Assembly: GCF_008728965.1 (NCBI RefSeq)
Contig: NZ_VSMC01000011.1
Span: forward strand, 1 to 64,000
Direction of reading: 5' to 3'
DNA length: 64,000 nucleotides
Origin: Heminiphilus faecis
GTDB lineage: Bacteria > Bacteroidota > Bacteroidia > Bacteroidales > Muribaculaceae
The notes under the pieces were generated by a model, which ran no database searches, was not told where the DNA came from, and saw nothing but the letters and a program-made list of their open reading frames with translations. Shown here in pieces: positions 9,397 through 19,477 of this stretch. A program made the translations under genes and the position numbers. Position 1 is the stretch's first letter. Every line of letters starts with the position of its first letter.

Positions 9397-10818
9397 ATGA
9401 AAAAGTTACTTTTACTCGGAACAGCCGCTTTAGCCGCTTTAGTCTGCCAAGCCGCCGACATCGACATACTTGACGGCAGCGCCAATGTCAGCAATCTCAA
9501 CATAGAGCGCTCCGAAAGCTCATTGATAATAGATATGGCGATTGACGTCACCGACCTCCGTCTAAAAAGCGAACGTGAGGTGACACTCACCCCCGTACTG
9601 AAGCACAACGACATGTCGCAAGCGCTGCCCTCCGTCATAATAGCCGGACGCAACCGCTACATACGCAACCGCCGACACGACGTAGACAAGACCGCCGCTC
9701 TTTACCGCAGCGGCAAGACTTCGGTAATACCCTACCACGCCATAATACCGTATGAAGACTGGATGATGACAGCCGAGCTGTCGATAGGCGAGGACCTTTG
9801 CGGTTGTGCAGGTACAAAACTCATGACAAGCGCCGACATGCTCACCACTCTCGACTACACTCCCAAAGTGTTTGAGCCCGAATATGTCTACATCACTCCC
9901 GTGGCCGAGGCAGTCAAGATACGTGAAATACACGGCTCGGCCTATATAGACTTCCCTGTCAGCAAAACACAGATATTTCCCGACTATCGACGCAATCCTG
10001 AAGAATTAGCCAAAATACGCGCCACTATCGACGTAGTCAAAAATGACCCCGACACCCGTATCGTCGAACTGAACATAAAGGGATACGCCTCGCCGGAGGG
10101 ACCATACGAGCTAAACGAGCAACTCGCCAAAGGCCGTACGGAGACACTTGCCCGCTACGTACAAAATCTGTATACACTGCCCTCCGACCTCATGAAGACG
10201 TCATGGGATGCCGAGGACTGGGCCGGGCTTATAAAATATGTACGCGGCAGTTCTATCGAAAATAAAGATGCCATACTCGCTGTGATCACAAACGAAACTC
10301 TCGCTCCCGACGCACGCGAGTGGAAACTAAAATCGACATATCCCGACCAATACCGCTTCCTGCTCTCGCAGGTGTACCCGTCACTGCGCCACTCCGACTA
10401 CTCGGTGCGATACACGGTGCGAACCTATACAGAAGTATCGGAAATAATAGAGGTAATGCACACCGCACCGCAGAAACTCAGCCTGAGCGAACTCTTCCTC
10501 GTGGCACAGTCACTCCAACCGGGCACCCCCGAGTACAACGAAGTCTTCGACATAGCCGTGCTGATGTTTCCGACCGACGAAACAGCCAACCTCAATGCAG
10601 CCGTCAACGCCCTTAGACATGGCGACCTCGACAAAGCCGAGGCATATCTGCTTAAAGCCGGCAAGTCGCCCCAAGCCGACTATATACGGGGCATCATAGC
10701 CGCCAAGCGCGATGACTACCGTACGGCGTCCACACTGCTGGATGCTGCAGCCGGCTCAGGACTGCCACAGGCCGCCAAAGCCCTTGAAAGTCTGCGCGAC
10801 ATGAAACTCATACCATAA
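9397..10818 (+). CDS. DUF3868 / OmpA-like fimbrial accessory protein
   Basis: The 473-residue exported protein has a signal peptide (to about residue 20), an N-terminal DUF3868-like beta domain, and a central OmpA-like segment with the motif KGYASPEGPYELNEQLAKGR, which in that family contacts peptidoglycan. A C-terminal part with TPR-like helices follows (DLDKAEAYLLKAGKSPQADY). It lies 21 nt after the DUF3575 gene and before the major fimbrillin, suggesting that it links the fimbria or the barrel to the cell wall. Confidence 0.75.
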   Translation: MKKLLLLGTAALAALVCQAADIDILDGSANVSNLNIERSESSLIIDMAIDVTDLRLKSEREVTLTPVLKHNDMSQALPSVIIAGRNRYIRNRRHDVDKTAALYRSGKTSVIPYHAIIPYEDWMMTAELSIGEDLCGCAGTKLMTSADMLTTLDYTPKVFEPEYVYITPVAEAVKIREIHGSAYIDFPVSKTQIFPDYRRNPEELAKIRATIDVVKNDPDTRIVELNIKGYASPEGPYELNEQLAKGRTETLARYVQNLYTLPSDLMKTSWDAEDWAGLIKYVRGSSIENKDAILAVITNETLAPDAREWKLKSTYPDQYRFLLSQVYPSLRHSDYSVRYTVRTYTEVSEIIEVMHTAPQKLSLSELFLVAQSLQPGTPEYNEVFDIAVLMFPTDETANLNAAVNALRHGDLDKAEAYLLKAGKSPQADYIRGIIAAKRDDYRTASTLLDAAAGSGLPQAAKALESLRDMKLIP

Positions 10819-10889
10819 ACCATATTGCACTACAGAGCATCAAAGAACATAAGTATTTTCAAAACACAATCTCAAAATTGCATTTCACA

Positions 10890-12623
10890 ATGAAAAAGAC
10901 TAAGTATTTCTTCGGAGCCATTGCCGTCCTCATGATGGCAAGCTGCTCATCAAACGACGAGCCTAAGCCGGAGACGCCCGACGTCAACGGCACAGACAAC
11001 TACGTGACGGTCAACATACTCGCATCAGGAGCAGAAAACGGACGTGCGGCCTCGGACTTCACCGACGGCGACGATGCCGAGAGCAAAGTCATCAACGCAC
11101 TGTTCATGTTTTTCGATGATACCGACCAACTGGTCGACTACTCGACCCCGGCCATAGAGTGGAAAGAAAACAGCTCGAATCCTGAAAACCCGGCCGTGAC
11201 CAAAGTAGGCTCGGTTGAAATCAATCTCAAAGAAGGACTCATTTATAAGAAAGTGGTAGTGGCGCTCAATCCGTCGGCCGAAGGCATAGCCCAGCTCTAC
11301 GGCGACGTGAGGACAATGGCTGACCTAAATAAATTCTACAAAGACTACGCCTCTCTTGCAAATGCCAAAAACAACGCGCAGCGCTTCGTTATGTCGACCT
11401 CGTCATACTACGCCGACGCTGCACGCAATCAACTCGTCAACGCTACTCCCATCACAAACGAAAACATCTACAAGGCCTCTGAAAAGGTTGACGGCAACCC
11501 GCCCGCCACAGCAAAAACGGTAGACATGTACGTAGAACGCACTGTAGCCAAAATCGAACTTACAAACTCTGTAAACACAGACAACTTCGAACTTAACGCC
11601 AATGACGAGACCGACAAGACAAAACTCATACTCACCGGCACCGACGGCCAGCCCAAGACCCCGATCGTAATCAAGCCCGTACTGCTCGCAATGGCTGTAA
11701 ACGTAGACTGTAAAAACGCGTATCTCGTTAAAAAGATAGACAATCTCGACAACTTCGGTTACGGCAACGGCGAAGGAGGATGGAAAAACTTTGAATGGAA
11801 CGACCCCGAAAACCACCGCTCATATTGGGCCAACACCATCATAGAAGGCGCTACCAAAAAGCAGCAGAATTATCTAACGTGGGCCCAATTGACAGCCGAT
11901 AAGTACAAGATACATGACAATCGCCCCGTGGTGCAGTACATCAATCCCAACACCTACGACTATGCCATACGTGATGATGCAGGCACACAAAGCACCAAGG
12001 TCATGATTATGGCCCGTCTTTGCGAAGACGGAGATCCCGACAAGCCTCTCGACCTGATAAAATGCGGCGATGTCTATTATACCAAGGATGACTTCCTCAC
12101 ACTTGCTGCTGACAAAGTGAATGCCGCAATCAAAAATATAGAAGGCAGCCCCCGATTCACGGCCGCCGACATGAAGCTGAAACAATCGGGAGACGTCAAT
12201 CCACAGACCGGCGCACACGACATGGCTTACGCGGTGAAGGTGATGCTAAAGCAGGATGTGCCTGACAAGACCGTGGCATCGGCGATAGAATCGTGTCTCA
12301 AGAGTAACTTCAACGACTTTGCTCCACGTTTCTGGAACAAAGGCAAGACATATTACTTCACAAGCATACGCCATCAGGGCTTCACAGGCTTGTCAGGCAC
12401 AGGCGAAGAGTATCTGTACGGAGTAGTGCGCAACCACCACTACAAAATCAACATCAGCTCCATATCCGGACTCGGCACACCGGTATCGACCGACCCGGAC
12501 GATCCCGACAACCCCGATGAACCGATCGACCCCGACCGTCCGAAAGGCGACCCGACTTACATGAAAGCCAACATAAAGATACTCAAATGGCGCATAGTCA
12601 GTCAATCGCTTAAACTCGAATAA
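10890..12623 (+). CDS. Mfa1-like major fimbrial subunit, lipoprotein precursor
   Basis: The 577-residue product begins MKKTKYFFGA and has a lipobox (LMMASC, C19). It shows the FimA/Mfa1 pattern: an N-terminal strand domain (VTVNILASG), the AESKVINALFMFF region, and a C-terminal strand ILKWRIVSQSLKLE that in this family is the donor or groove strand for polymerisation. In Porphyromonas relatives the lipidated precursor is cleaved by an Arg-specific protease before assembly; a candidate cleavage region follows the Asp/Glu-rich linker, but I cannot place it. I start at 10890 because the signal peptide begins there; an ATG at 10878 is also in frame. Confidence 0.85.
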   Translation: MKKTKYFFGAIAVLMMASCSSNDEPKPETPDVNGTDNYVTVNILASGAENGRAASDFTDGDDAESKVINALFMFFDDTDQLVDYSTPAIEWKENSSNPENPAVTKVGSVEINLKEGLIYKKVVVALNPSAEGIAQLYGDVRTMADLNKFYKDYASLANAKNNAQRFVMSTSSYYADAARNQLVNATPITNENIYKASEKVDGNPPATAKTVDMYVERTVAKIELTNSVNTDNFELNANDETDKTKLILTGTDGQPKTPIVIKPVLLAMAVNVDCKNAYLVKKIDNLDNFGYGNGEGGWKNFEWNDPENHRSYWANTIIEGATKKQQNYLTWAQLTADKYKIHDNRPVVQYINPNTYDYAIRDDAGTQSTKVMIMARLCEDGDPDKPLDLIKCGDVYYTKDDFLTLAADKVNAAIKNIEGSPRFTAADMKLKQSGDVNPQTGAHDMAYAVKVMLKQDVPDKTVASAIESCLKSNFNDFAPRFWNKGKTYYFTSIRHQGFTGLSGTGEEYLYGVVRNHHYKINISSISGLGTPVSTDPDDPDNPDEPIDPDRPKGDPTYMKANIKILKWRIVSQSLKLE

Positions 12624-12655
12624 CGCACATCATACCGCCTTATGCGAGGCGAAAA

Positions 12656-12698
12656 GTCCGGGGATTCAGTTCTTCCATTCTTGAGTCTCCGGATTTTC
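12656..12698 (+). terminator. Terminator-like hairpin after the major fimbrillin
   Basis: TCCGG (12657-12661) pairs with CCGGA (12689-12693), extended by about seven more pairs including G-T wobbles, and is followed by TTTTC. It sits in the 150-nt gap between the major subunit gene and the Mfa2-like gene. A leaky terminator here would make the major subunit more abundant than the minor ones. Confidence 0.5.
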
Positions 12699-12773
12699 AC
12701 CCGCAAATAAAATATCGTGAGCCTCACTCCGTCAAGGACACATAGAGGCCTCACTCATCATCATCATTTTGCT

Positions 12774-13808
12774 ATGAGAATTTCTTGCATAACCCGCCGG
12801 CTGCTCGCAGCAGGAGCATTATTACTTGCATTCGCATCACTTACGTCGTGCGACAACGCCATATATGACGACGAGGGCGACTGTTCAGTCACTTACCGGG
12901 TCAGGTTTCGTTACGACCGCAACATGAAATATGCCGATGCCTTCAAAGCCGAAGTCAATGCCGTATCGCTATATATCTTTGACAAGCAGGGCAGTCTCGT
13001 CTGGTCAGGCACCGAGAGCGGACCGGCCATAGGCGCCGAAGACTATGCCATGACAGTCGACGTGGCTCCGGGCACCTACGACATGGTGGCTTGGTGCCAC
13101 GGCATAAAAGAACGCGCATCGGGTTTCACCCTGCGCGGCGGCGACACTCCCGCAAGCAAGAGCGACCTCGAGTGCAGCCTTGTGCGCAAGACCGACTCGG
13201 GCAACGCCTACACCGACACCGACCTCCACGGTCTTTACCACGGCGCGAAGCAGGGAGTGGTTCTCGCCGACTCCTACGGCACCCATGAAGTAACCGTCGA
13301 CCTCACCAAGAACACCAATGTGGTGCGCGTTGTGCTCCAGCACATCGACGGCTCGCCGCTCGACAAAGACCTCTTTGACTTCAGCATCACCTCGGCCAAC
13401 GGACTCATGGACCATAACAACAGACTTATGGCCGACGAGACTGTCACTTACAAGGCATGGGCCAAGACCTCTGGCACGGCACAGATGCCCGATAGCGAAG
13501 GCAGGGCCATAACTTCGGTGAGCGCACTGCTCGCCGAGATGACCACGGCGCGGCTGACGACCGGCACCCCGGCCACACTCACCGTGACCCGCCGCGGCGC
13601 AGGACGCCCCATAATACAGATACCGCTGACCGACTTCGTGCTCATGATCAAGGGTGAGTACAACCGCATCATGGACGATCAGGAATACCTTGACCGTCAG
13701 GACGAGTACAACTTGACTTTCTTCCTTGACGAAAACAACGACTGGCACATGACTTCAGGCATAATAATAAACTCATGGCGCATAGTACTTCAGGACACCG
13801 GCATGTGA
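12774..13808 (+). CDS. FimB/Mfa2-type fimbrial anchor lipoprotein
   Basis: The 344-residue lipoprotein (ASLTSC, C26) begins its mature part with DNAIYDDEGDCSVTYRVRFRYD, the characteristic FimB/Mfa2 N-terminus. In the P. gingivalis paradigm Mfa2 stays lipidated, anchors the fimbria in the outer membrane and limits its length. I use ATG 12774 (MRISCITRR); an upstream in-frame GTG would add a poorly conserved His-rich stretch before the signal peptide. The C-terminal SWRIVLQDTGM resembles the terminal strand of the major subunit. Confidence 0.85.
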   Translation: MRISCITRRLLAAGALLLAFASLTSCDNAIYDDEGDCSVTYRVRFRYDRNMKYADAFKAEVNAVSLYIFDKQGSLVWSGTESGPAIGAEDYAMTVDVAPGTYDMVAWCHGIKERASGFTLRGGDTPASKSDLECSLVRKTDSGNAYTDTDLHGLYHGAKQGVVLADSYGTHEVTVDLTKNTNVVRVVLQHIDGSPLDKDLFDFSITSANGLMDHNNRLMADETVTYKAWAKTSGTAQMPDSEGRAITSVSALLAEMTTARLTTGTPATLTVTRRGAGRPIIQIPLTDFVLMIKGEYNRIMDDQEYLDRQDEYNLTFFLDENNDWHMTSGIIINSWRIVLQDTGM

Positions 13809-13849
13809 CACAGTCCATCATATCCGGGACATAAATCAACGGTAAAGCA

Positions 13850-14917
13850 ATGACACGGTTTGCAAAATACATATACATACTGACTGCACCGATAGCCGCG
13901 GCGGCAATACTGACGGCATGCTCATCGTCAGACGACGCACCCGACAAGGGCGGCTCATCGCTGTCGGAGATATCGCTGTCGGTAGTCTTTTCGGGCAGCG
14001 AAGGCTCACGCGCCGGTGAAAACAAGTGGGAAGTCATAGACAGGCCTCACGACGCTGACGCATTCGAGACACGCATAGCTCCGGCCACAATTAAGGTAGT
14101 CGTCTACGAGAGCGACGGCCACGGCGGCTACACCCACTTCGAGACCCTCTCGGGGCCGAGAATACGCGCCCTCACTTACATAGACAGCGATACATACCGC
14201 CTCGTGGCGGCGTTTAACAAAAATATCGCCCTTCCGAGCGAAGGCACCGAAATAAAAGTCATGGTCTATGCCAACGACGACGTAGAGCCCGACGACCCAA
14301 TGGCCCTGCCGGCCGAGCTGAAGGCGATACCGATGTGGGGAGTGACCACAGCACGGCTCATGCCCGGAATGACATATCAGAACATAGGCGACATAAACAT
14401 GCTGCGTGCATATGCCAAAATAACCCTTGACCTCGATCCGGCTCTTCAGGACAGTTACACCATAACAGCAGCCACAGTCGAGGGAGTGAACTACGCCGGC
14501 CATACTCGCCCCAAGCATTACGAAGAGGTGGAACATACGACCGACCTTATCTATGCCCCGGCGACTTCGCCGCTATACTGCTTCAATCCGGTGAGCCCGG
14601 CGGTAAGCGGTTCGGGAGTCAATTTTAAAAAGTCGCAAGGCAAGGCGCCGCACTACTACGCCTACGCCCCCGAGACAGCCAACAGCGTCACGGAACCGAT
14701 AACCCTGACCATCGACATAACGGAAACCGGCAGCGGCACATCGCACACGTTTACAGCGACCGCCGACAATGACGGCTCACCGCTTGCCGACCTCGTGCGC
14801 AACCACATCTACGACTACACCATAACATCCATCAACATCAACGCCGACGACGGCCTGCGCTTCAAGGCCACCATCCGCGACATGGAGAAAGGAGGAGAAT
14901 ATAACTATGAATATTAA
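13850..14917 (+). CDS. Minor fimbrial subunit lipoprotein (Mfa-like)
   Basis: The 355-residue lipoprotein (ILTACS, C24) has repeated beta-strand segments and a fimbrillin-like layout: ISLSVVFSGSEGSRAG at the N-terminus and a C-terminal domain ending FKATIRDMEKGGEYNYEY. It overlaps the next gene by 11 nt, so they are co-translated. By position it probably belongs to the accessory or tip complex, but I cannot assign it to a named Mfa subunit. Confidence 0.65.
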   Translation: MTRFAKYIYILTAPIAAAAILTACSSSDDAPDKGGSSLSEISLSVVFSGSEGSRAGENKWEVIDRPHDADAFETRIAPATIKVVVYESDGHGGYTHFETLSGPRIRALTYIDSDTYRLVAAFNKNIALPSEGTEIKVMVYANDDVEPDDPMALPAELKAIPMWGVTTARLMPGMTYQNIGDINMLRAYAKITLDLDPALQDSYTITAATVEGVNYAGHTRPKHYEEVEHTTDLIYAPATSPLYCFNPVSPAVSGSGVNFKKSQGKAPHYYAYAPETANSVTEPITLTIDITETGSGTSHTFTATADNDGSPLADLVRNHIYDYTITSININADDGLRFKATIRDMEKGGEYNYEY

Positions 14918-16109
14918 AAACATGAACCATATAGCCGTCAGCATTGCACTTGCCATAGCGCTTATAGCTCCGTGGCTCGTGTCATGCTCCGACCAGTCGG
15001 CCGACACCCCCGACCCCGCCGCCGGCTCACTCTCGCTGCGCTTCGCTGTCGACCCCATCTCCACAGGCTCACGCGTAAGTCACGACGGTTACAAATCCTC
15101 ATTTGAACCCGGCGATAAAATCGGCTGCATAATCATCGACACAAAAAAGGCAGGCGATGACCAATACATGGCAAACACCTGCTGGAGCTACAACAATGAC
15201 GGCTTCCTTATACTTGAAAAAGTATTTGACAGCAGCAACGTACAACAAGATGCGGGCAGCAACACCATAATAACACCCGATGCCGACAAAGTCGACGAAG
15301 GCAATGAATGGGTTAAACTCATAGATGGAAATGCAGACTACAAATTGCTGTTTTATTATCCATATACAGGGATTGCAGAAATTAAAGAAGAATTACAAAC
15401 GGCAACAGATCCATCAGACATAAGTTATCCCAACGTCATCAAGGGAGATCTAAATACAGATAACAATTTTGTTTCGCAAAATTATATCATCTTTCCGGTG
15501 GGCAAAACTGATGTTTTATGGGGTTCCGGCTTATCGCTGAGATGGAGTTGCTACCCCGCTTTTGTCAATATCGACCAATCCGACAAAGCCAAATTCAATA
15601 GAAGCGAGTTCATGTACGAGACATCAACTCCGTCGAACTCGTCAGGAACAGTCAGCCTTAAATTCAAAAAGAAAACAGCAGACATTGAAGTCGACTCCGA
15701 TATTGAGCTTAGTGACGTATACTTCCAAAACGCCGCCAACGGCCTGATACGAGGACGCGCATTTGACTTCTCGTCCGACACTTTCATCCCGATTGAATAT
15801 GTCCAACAATGGGAAACCCCAATATTCCGCAGGGAAATCGTTGTCATGATAAAAGACAAATTCATGCCTTATCACGACAACGGTAAATACCGTATAATAC
15901 TGCCGGCTCAGGACAATTTTGATTGCGACCTCTGCTTCAACATCGGAGAAAACGCATATACCATAGCTCTTGAGCAAAACATAACCGAACTGAAAGAAAA
16001 TCATCTATACATCATACACATCAATAAAGCCGGAGAGTGCACAATCAAGATCAACGACTGGCAGGATGACGGCAGCGGAGTTATCGTGGATAAGGATGAA
16101 ACAAATTAA
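14907..16109 (+). CDS. Fimbrillin-family lipoprotein
   Basis: The 400-residue lipoprotein (WLVSCS, C27) carries the fimbrillin-family opening SLSLRFAVDPISTGSRVSHDGYKSSFEPGDKIGCIII. This type is common among Bacteroidales surface adhesins and tip proteins. The 3' half is visibly more AT-rich than the preceding fimbrial genes, which suggests a different history for the tip genes. It overlaps its upstream neighbour by 11 nt and is followed after 12 nt by the 927-residue protein. Confidence 0.7.
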   Translation: MNIKNMNHIAVSIALAIALIAPWLVSCSDQSADTPDPAAGSLSLRFAVDPISTGSRVSHDGYKSSFEPGDKIGCIIIDTKKAGDDQYMANTCWSYNNDGFLILEKVFDSSNVQQDAGSNTIITPDADKVDEGNEWVKLIDGNADYKLLFYYPYTGIAEIKEELQTATDPSDISYPNVIKGDLNTDNNFVSQNYIIFPVGKTDVLWGSGLSLRWSCYPAFVNIDQSDKAKFNRSEFMYETSTPSNSSGTVSLKFKKKTADIEVDSDIELSDVYFQNAANGLIRGRAFDFSSDTFIPIEYVQQWETPIFRREIVVMIKDKFMPYHDNGKYRIILPAQDNFDCDLCFNIGENAYTIALEQNITELKENHLYIIHINKAGECTIKINDWQDDGSGVIVDKDETN

Positions 16110-16121
16110 AGTCACCGCACT

Positions 16122-18905
16122 ATGAAGCCAATTAAATTCATTATTATATTGTCAGCCCTGATTATAGCGGGCTGCAAGGATGACATCGATGTCAGTTACG
16201 GATATGACTATGACGTGGTTGACGGGGAGTATTTCGTAATTGCAGGCGAGCCCCGGCTACAGTCGCGAGTAGTTTATGACGACAACAAATCCGTGTTTGA
16301 GGACGGCGACCGCGTAGGCATGTTTGCGCTCACGGCAGAGAACACACTTATGCCCGCAACGGTAGAAAACGCATGCTATTACGTAGCATCAATAGCAAAT
16401 GTAAACACAGAAAAACCCAATCGTCAGGTGCTTAAGCCTGTGGACCAAGAGAAAGCCGTGCCTAAAAATGCGGCCAAATATCTTGTATATTATCCCTATA
16501 TAGACGGATTGACATTAGAACAAGCCAAAAACCTAAGCCACATCGTAAAATCAGATCAATCTTATATCGCAGACTATGAAGAGTCGGATCTGATTTGGGA
16601 TGTTGCAATACCGGATCAGTCCAAGAACTGTGTCAATATAGCTTTTGACCACGCCATGGCCAATTTTATCGTTAAAATTGAGCGCGAACTGCTCGACCCG
16701 GACAAAGGCGTATACCTGTTGAGCTCGGCAACCTCTGCGAAAAGCATCGACCTCACATCATCCGATATCGGGAGCATGCTTTATACACCGGGAAATAAAA
16801 CCCTCGCCGACGGCATAGCCATGTGTCCGTTCGGCTTTGCCAATAACGGCGAGCTAATATTTCGCGCTGCAGTCCCCGCGTACCAGACCCGGTTCACAAA
16901 GGACAATAACATAATAAAGATATATCGAACCGACGGTTCGGAAAAAATCTATAAACTCGCTACCGATATAGAACTGAAACCGGGTTATAATTATACACTT
17001 ACAATCAGAAAAGGGTCGAATATACTGATCATACCGGAAGCCGGCGATGAAGACTCATGGGTACTCGAAGTGACCGATCCTAACGACGGCGAACTCGTAG
17101 GCTACCTATGCCGCGAATATATCTACTGGGCTCCGGCCGAATACGCGACCAACTACCGCAGCGCACCTATAGATGATCCTGATTACGTATTTACAATGTC
17201 GGAAGGAAATCTCGGAAACACAGGTCACAGTACCTATATGATTTCCACCAATCCCGCTACAGAAGATCTAATAAAACAGTTGAATGTAGACGGAGCTCCT
17301 GAAGTCACAGCCGAAGGAATGACGCAGGCTATAAATTCACAAGCATGGATATTCTATAATCTTAAACCCGGCACAAAAATTCCGGATTTAACAAAAGGGT
17401 CTATCCTACGGTTTGTATACGACATAAAAGGCGGTGGTGGCCTTCCCGGATATACTCCTTTTATCCATCCCAAATATGCAAATTTGCCGGAAGCTCGAGA
17501 CATTGTTATGGCTGTATGGCCGAAACCGCATACATCCGCTTTACAGTCGGCTAATTTCCAAGGTATTTTTAAAGTAAAACACGGACACGAAAGAGTCAAT
17601 ACGATTGCATTAGAAGGCGGTACTACCGGATATGCTTACGACTCACCTGAATGGCTGGAGTTTTATATGCACGGAGGCACAATAACATGGAATCCACATA
17701 ACAATATTGTCGATCATTTTTTCATGCCGAAAGAAAAAATCACCAACCAGATTGCGCATGATAACGGACACATTGCCATTAAAACAGAAAATGGCGTCAA
17801 AACAGCATCCATTTCATATTCAGCCATGACTTCACTGACTGAAGATGAAGACGGGAATAACGTAGGTCAACTTATTGTAAAAAATCTGTATGTAAACGGA
17901 GTTGCGTACCCGTTACGAAAAGTTGGCTTCAATCAATTCTGGTCGGCAAAATCGCTACATAATACCGCAGACAACAATGGCCATCAATTGCAGTGCTTCA
18001 ACACCGATGGTGAAGTAGGCGACGTAAACTATGATCCTTGGAGCGGAGAAGCCAAACCCGCATCAAGTGACAAAATTAAGTTCAGAGCCAACCAAAAATT
18101 ACCGGCGGGATATATATATCCTACCGCTAAGGGAGGAGATACATTTGAAGGTTATACTTACGATGAGGATTTTAATCCATATGCAAATGAGGCAGATAGA
18201 GCAGAAATCGCAGTACTCTATAACCTGACAGCATTTACCGAAGGAAAACTTAAGCCCAAAAATACGATTGAAGAATCATTTAGATTTCCGACATGGAAAG
18301 ACATGATTCACCTAAGAAGATATGGAGGAGTATTATTTGCAGCAAAATGGATAACTGACCATATACGGACCAAAAACGCAGATGAAAGCTACCTTGAAAG
18401 TACGACAGAAGCACTTAGAGAAGGTATGCTGTTAGGCAACAGTGCTTTCTGCGCCAACATATCGGGTCTTGACTTCAGAGCTTTTGGAATGAAATGGCCG
18501 GAATACAATAATAACGGAAAAGTATCGGACTTTGGCGTCAGAAATTACTTTTTTATAGACGCAGTAAACGATAATCCATTTTATACAGGCACAGGAGACC
18601 AATGGGACTTAGAGGCTGATGTAATGAACTGGGTGGAAATATTTCGATTCAGTCCGTGGGACTGCTGGGGCTCCAATCGAATCTCAAACTACAGGCACTT
18701 CGGACATTCAATAAATGAGGCACAAAAAAATCGGCCCATAGCCCATAGCCGTATATTCGCACCTGTACGCGTAATCATGAGCTTCAATGACCCAATAGGC
18801 AACGGAGCAAGGGAAGCCGTAGCCGCACACTCACGTGCATCGTTTATGCAAACGCAGCCTACACACGGCGAGTCGCGCAACGTCTATGTACCCTTGGCCG
18901 AATGA
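16122..18905 (+). CDS. Large fimbrial tip-like lipoprotein
   Basis: The 927-residue lipoprotein (LIIAGC, C18) opens with a fimbrillin-like module (SRVVYDDNKSVFEDGDRVGMFAL) that parallels the preceding gene. The long C-terminal part contains FRFPTWKDMIHL near residue 720 and ends near IFAPVRVIMSF, which weakly resembles the FISUMP/sulfatase-modifying-factor fold used as an adhesive module in some Bacteroidota surface proteins. As the last and largest gene of the locus it is the best candidate for the tip adhesin. The receptor is unknown and the domain call is tentative. Confidence 0.6.
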   Translation: MKPIKFIIILSALIIAGCKDDIDVSYGYDYDVVDGEYFVIAGEPRLQSRVVYDDNKSVFEDGDRVGMFALTAENTLMPATVENACYYVASIANVNTEKPNRQVLKPVDQEKAVPKNAAKYLVYYPYIDGLTLEQAKNLSHIVKSDQSYIADYEESDLIWDVAIPDQSKNCVNIAFDHAMANFIVKIERELLDPDKGVYLLSSATSAKSIDLTSSDIGSMLYTPGNKTLADGIAMCPFGFANNGELIFRAAVPAYQTRFTKDNNIIKIYRTDGSEKIYKLATDIELKPGYNYTLTIRKGSNILIIPEAGDEDSWVLEVTDPNDGELVGYLCREYIYWAPAEYATNYRSAPIDDPDYVFTMSEGNLGNTGHSTYMISTNPATEDLIKQLNVDGAPEVTAEGMTQAINSQAWIFYNLKPGTKIPDLTKGSILRFVYDIKGGGGLPGYTPFIHPKYANLPEARDIVMAVWPKPHTSALQSANFQGIFKVKHGHERVNTIALEGGTTGYAYDSPEWLEFYMHGGTITWNPHNNIVDHFFMPKEKITNQIAHDNGHIAIKTENGVKTASISYSAMTSLTEDEDGNNVGQLIVKNLYVNGVAYPLRKVGFNQFWSAKSLHNTADNNGHQLQCFNTDGEVGDVNYDPWSGEAKPASSDKIKFRANQKLPAGYIYPTAKGGDTFEGYTYDEDFNPYANEADRAEIAVLYNLTAFTEGKLKPKNTIEESFRFPTWKDMIHLRRYGGVLFAAKWITDHIRTKNADESYLESTTEALREGMLLGNSAFCANISGLDFRAFGMKWPEYNNNGKVSDFGVRNYFFIDAVNDNPFYTGTGDQWDLEADVMNWVEIFRFSPWDCWGSNRISNYRHFGHSINEAQKNRPIAHSRIFAPVRVIMSFNDPIGNGAREAVAAHSRASFMQTQPTHGESRNVYVPLAE

Positions 18906-19060
18906 CATCCAGAACCAGACACATCTATCTGACATAAACACGCTGCCGGGAGCGGTACACTTACGGGTGGCCGCTCCCCGTATTTTTTACAAAGTTGAAT
19001 TATACGAATCCCTTTTTTGAAAAGCTGCAAACCCGGTTTAGGTATAAAATGCAGCAGATT

Positions 19061-19100
19061 GGTAGGGCGCCAGTAGTACGGCGCCCGCGAATCCGGATGG
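19061..19100 (+). repeat. REP-like hairpin element, copy 1
   Basis: GGGCGCC (19065-19071), an 8-nt loop and GGCGCCC (19080-19086) form a perfect 7-bp hairpin, preceded by GGTA and followed by GCGAATCCGGATGG. At least ten related copies occur in this window, all between genes. Confidence 0.75.
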
Positions 19101-19106
19101 ACATAA

Positions 19107-19370
19107 GGAATATGGTCGGTTAGCAATGCTCGTTCAACCTGCGAGCCTGTAAAAGGCTCACGCCAAATGGTAGCCGGGCACGAAGTGTCCGGAACGGGAG
19201 GTTGTCACCAAACATATCGAGTCTGACAAGACTCGTGCTTATTGCGATTAGGCATGAGTCTTTGCAGACTCATCAATGATGGTACCGCATACCGGAGACT
19301 GCGCCGTCCGAAGGCCGGCTTGTCCCCGGCTACCGTCGGGCATGAGCCTTTGCAGTCTCTCGCAGTACCG
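19107..19370. repeat. Cluster of small hairpins, part of the 18.9-19.7 kb gap
   Basis: No gene is supported between 18906 and 19759. This part holds short dyads, including GAGCCT/AGGCTC (about 19142-19158), CCGG-GCAC with a nearby CCGG, and ATGAGTC/GACTCAT around a TTTGCA loop (about 19253-19272). A related GCATGAGCCTTTGCAGTCTC follows near 19338. Their density resembles mobile intergenic repeat clusters of Bacteroidota; no transposase is present. Confidence 0.45.
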
Positions 19371-19410
19371 GCACTTTTAGTTCGTTCGGTAAAAGGATAG
19401 GATACAGACC

Positions 19411-19453
19411 GGTAGGGGCGCCGGTAGTACGGCGCCCGCGAATCGGGATGGCC
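19411..19453 (+). repeat. REP-like hairpin element, copy 2
   Basis: GGGCGCC (19416-19422) and GGCGCCC (19431-19437) form a perfect 7-bp stem around GGTAGTAC, followed by GCGAATCGGGATGG. It has the same orientation as copy 1. Confidence 0.75.
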
Positions 19454-19477
19454 ATACAGGTCGTGTGGTTGTGGATG

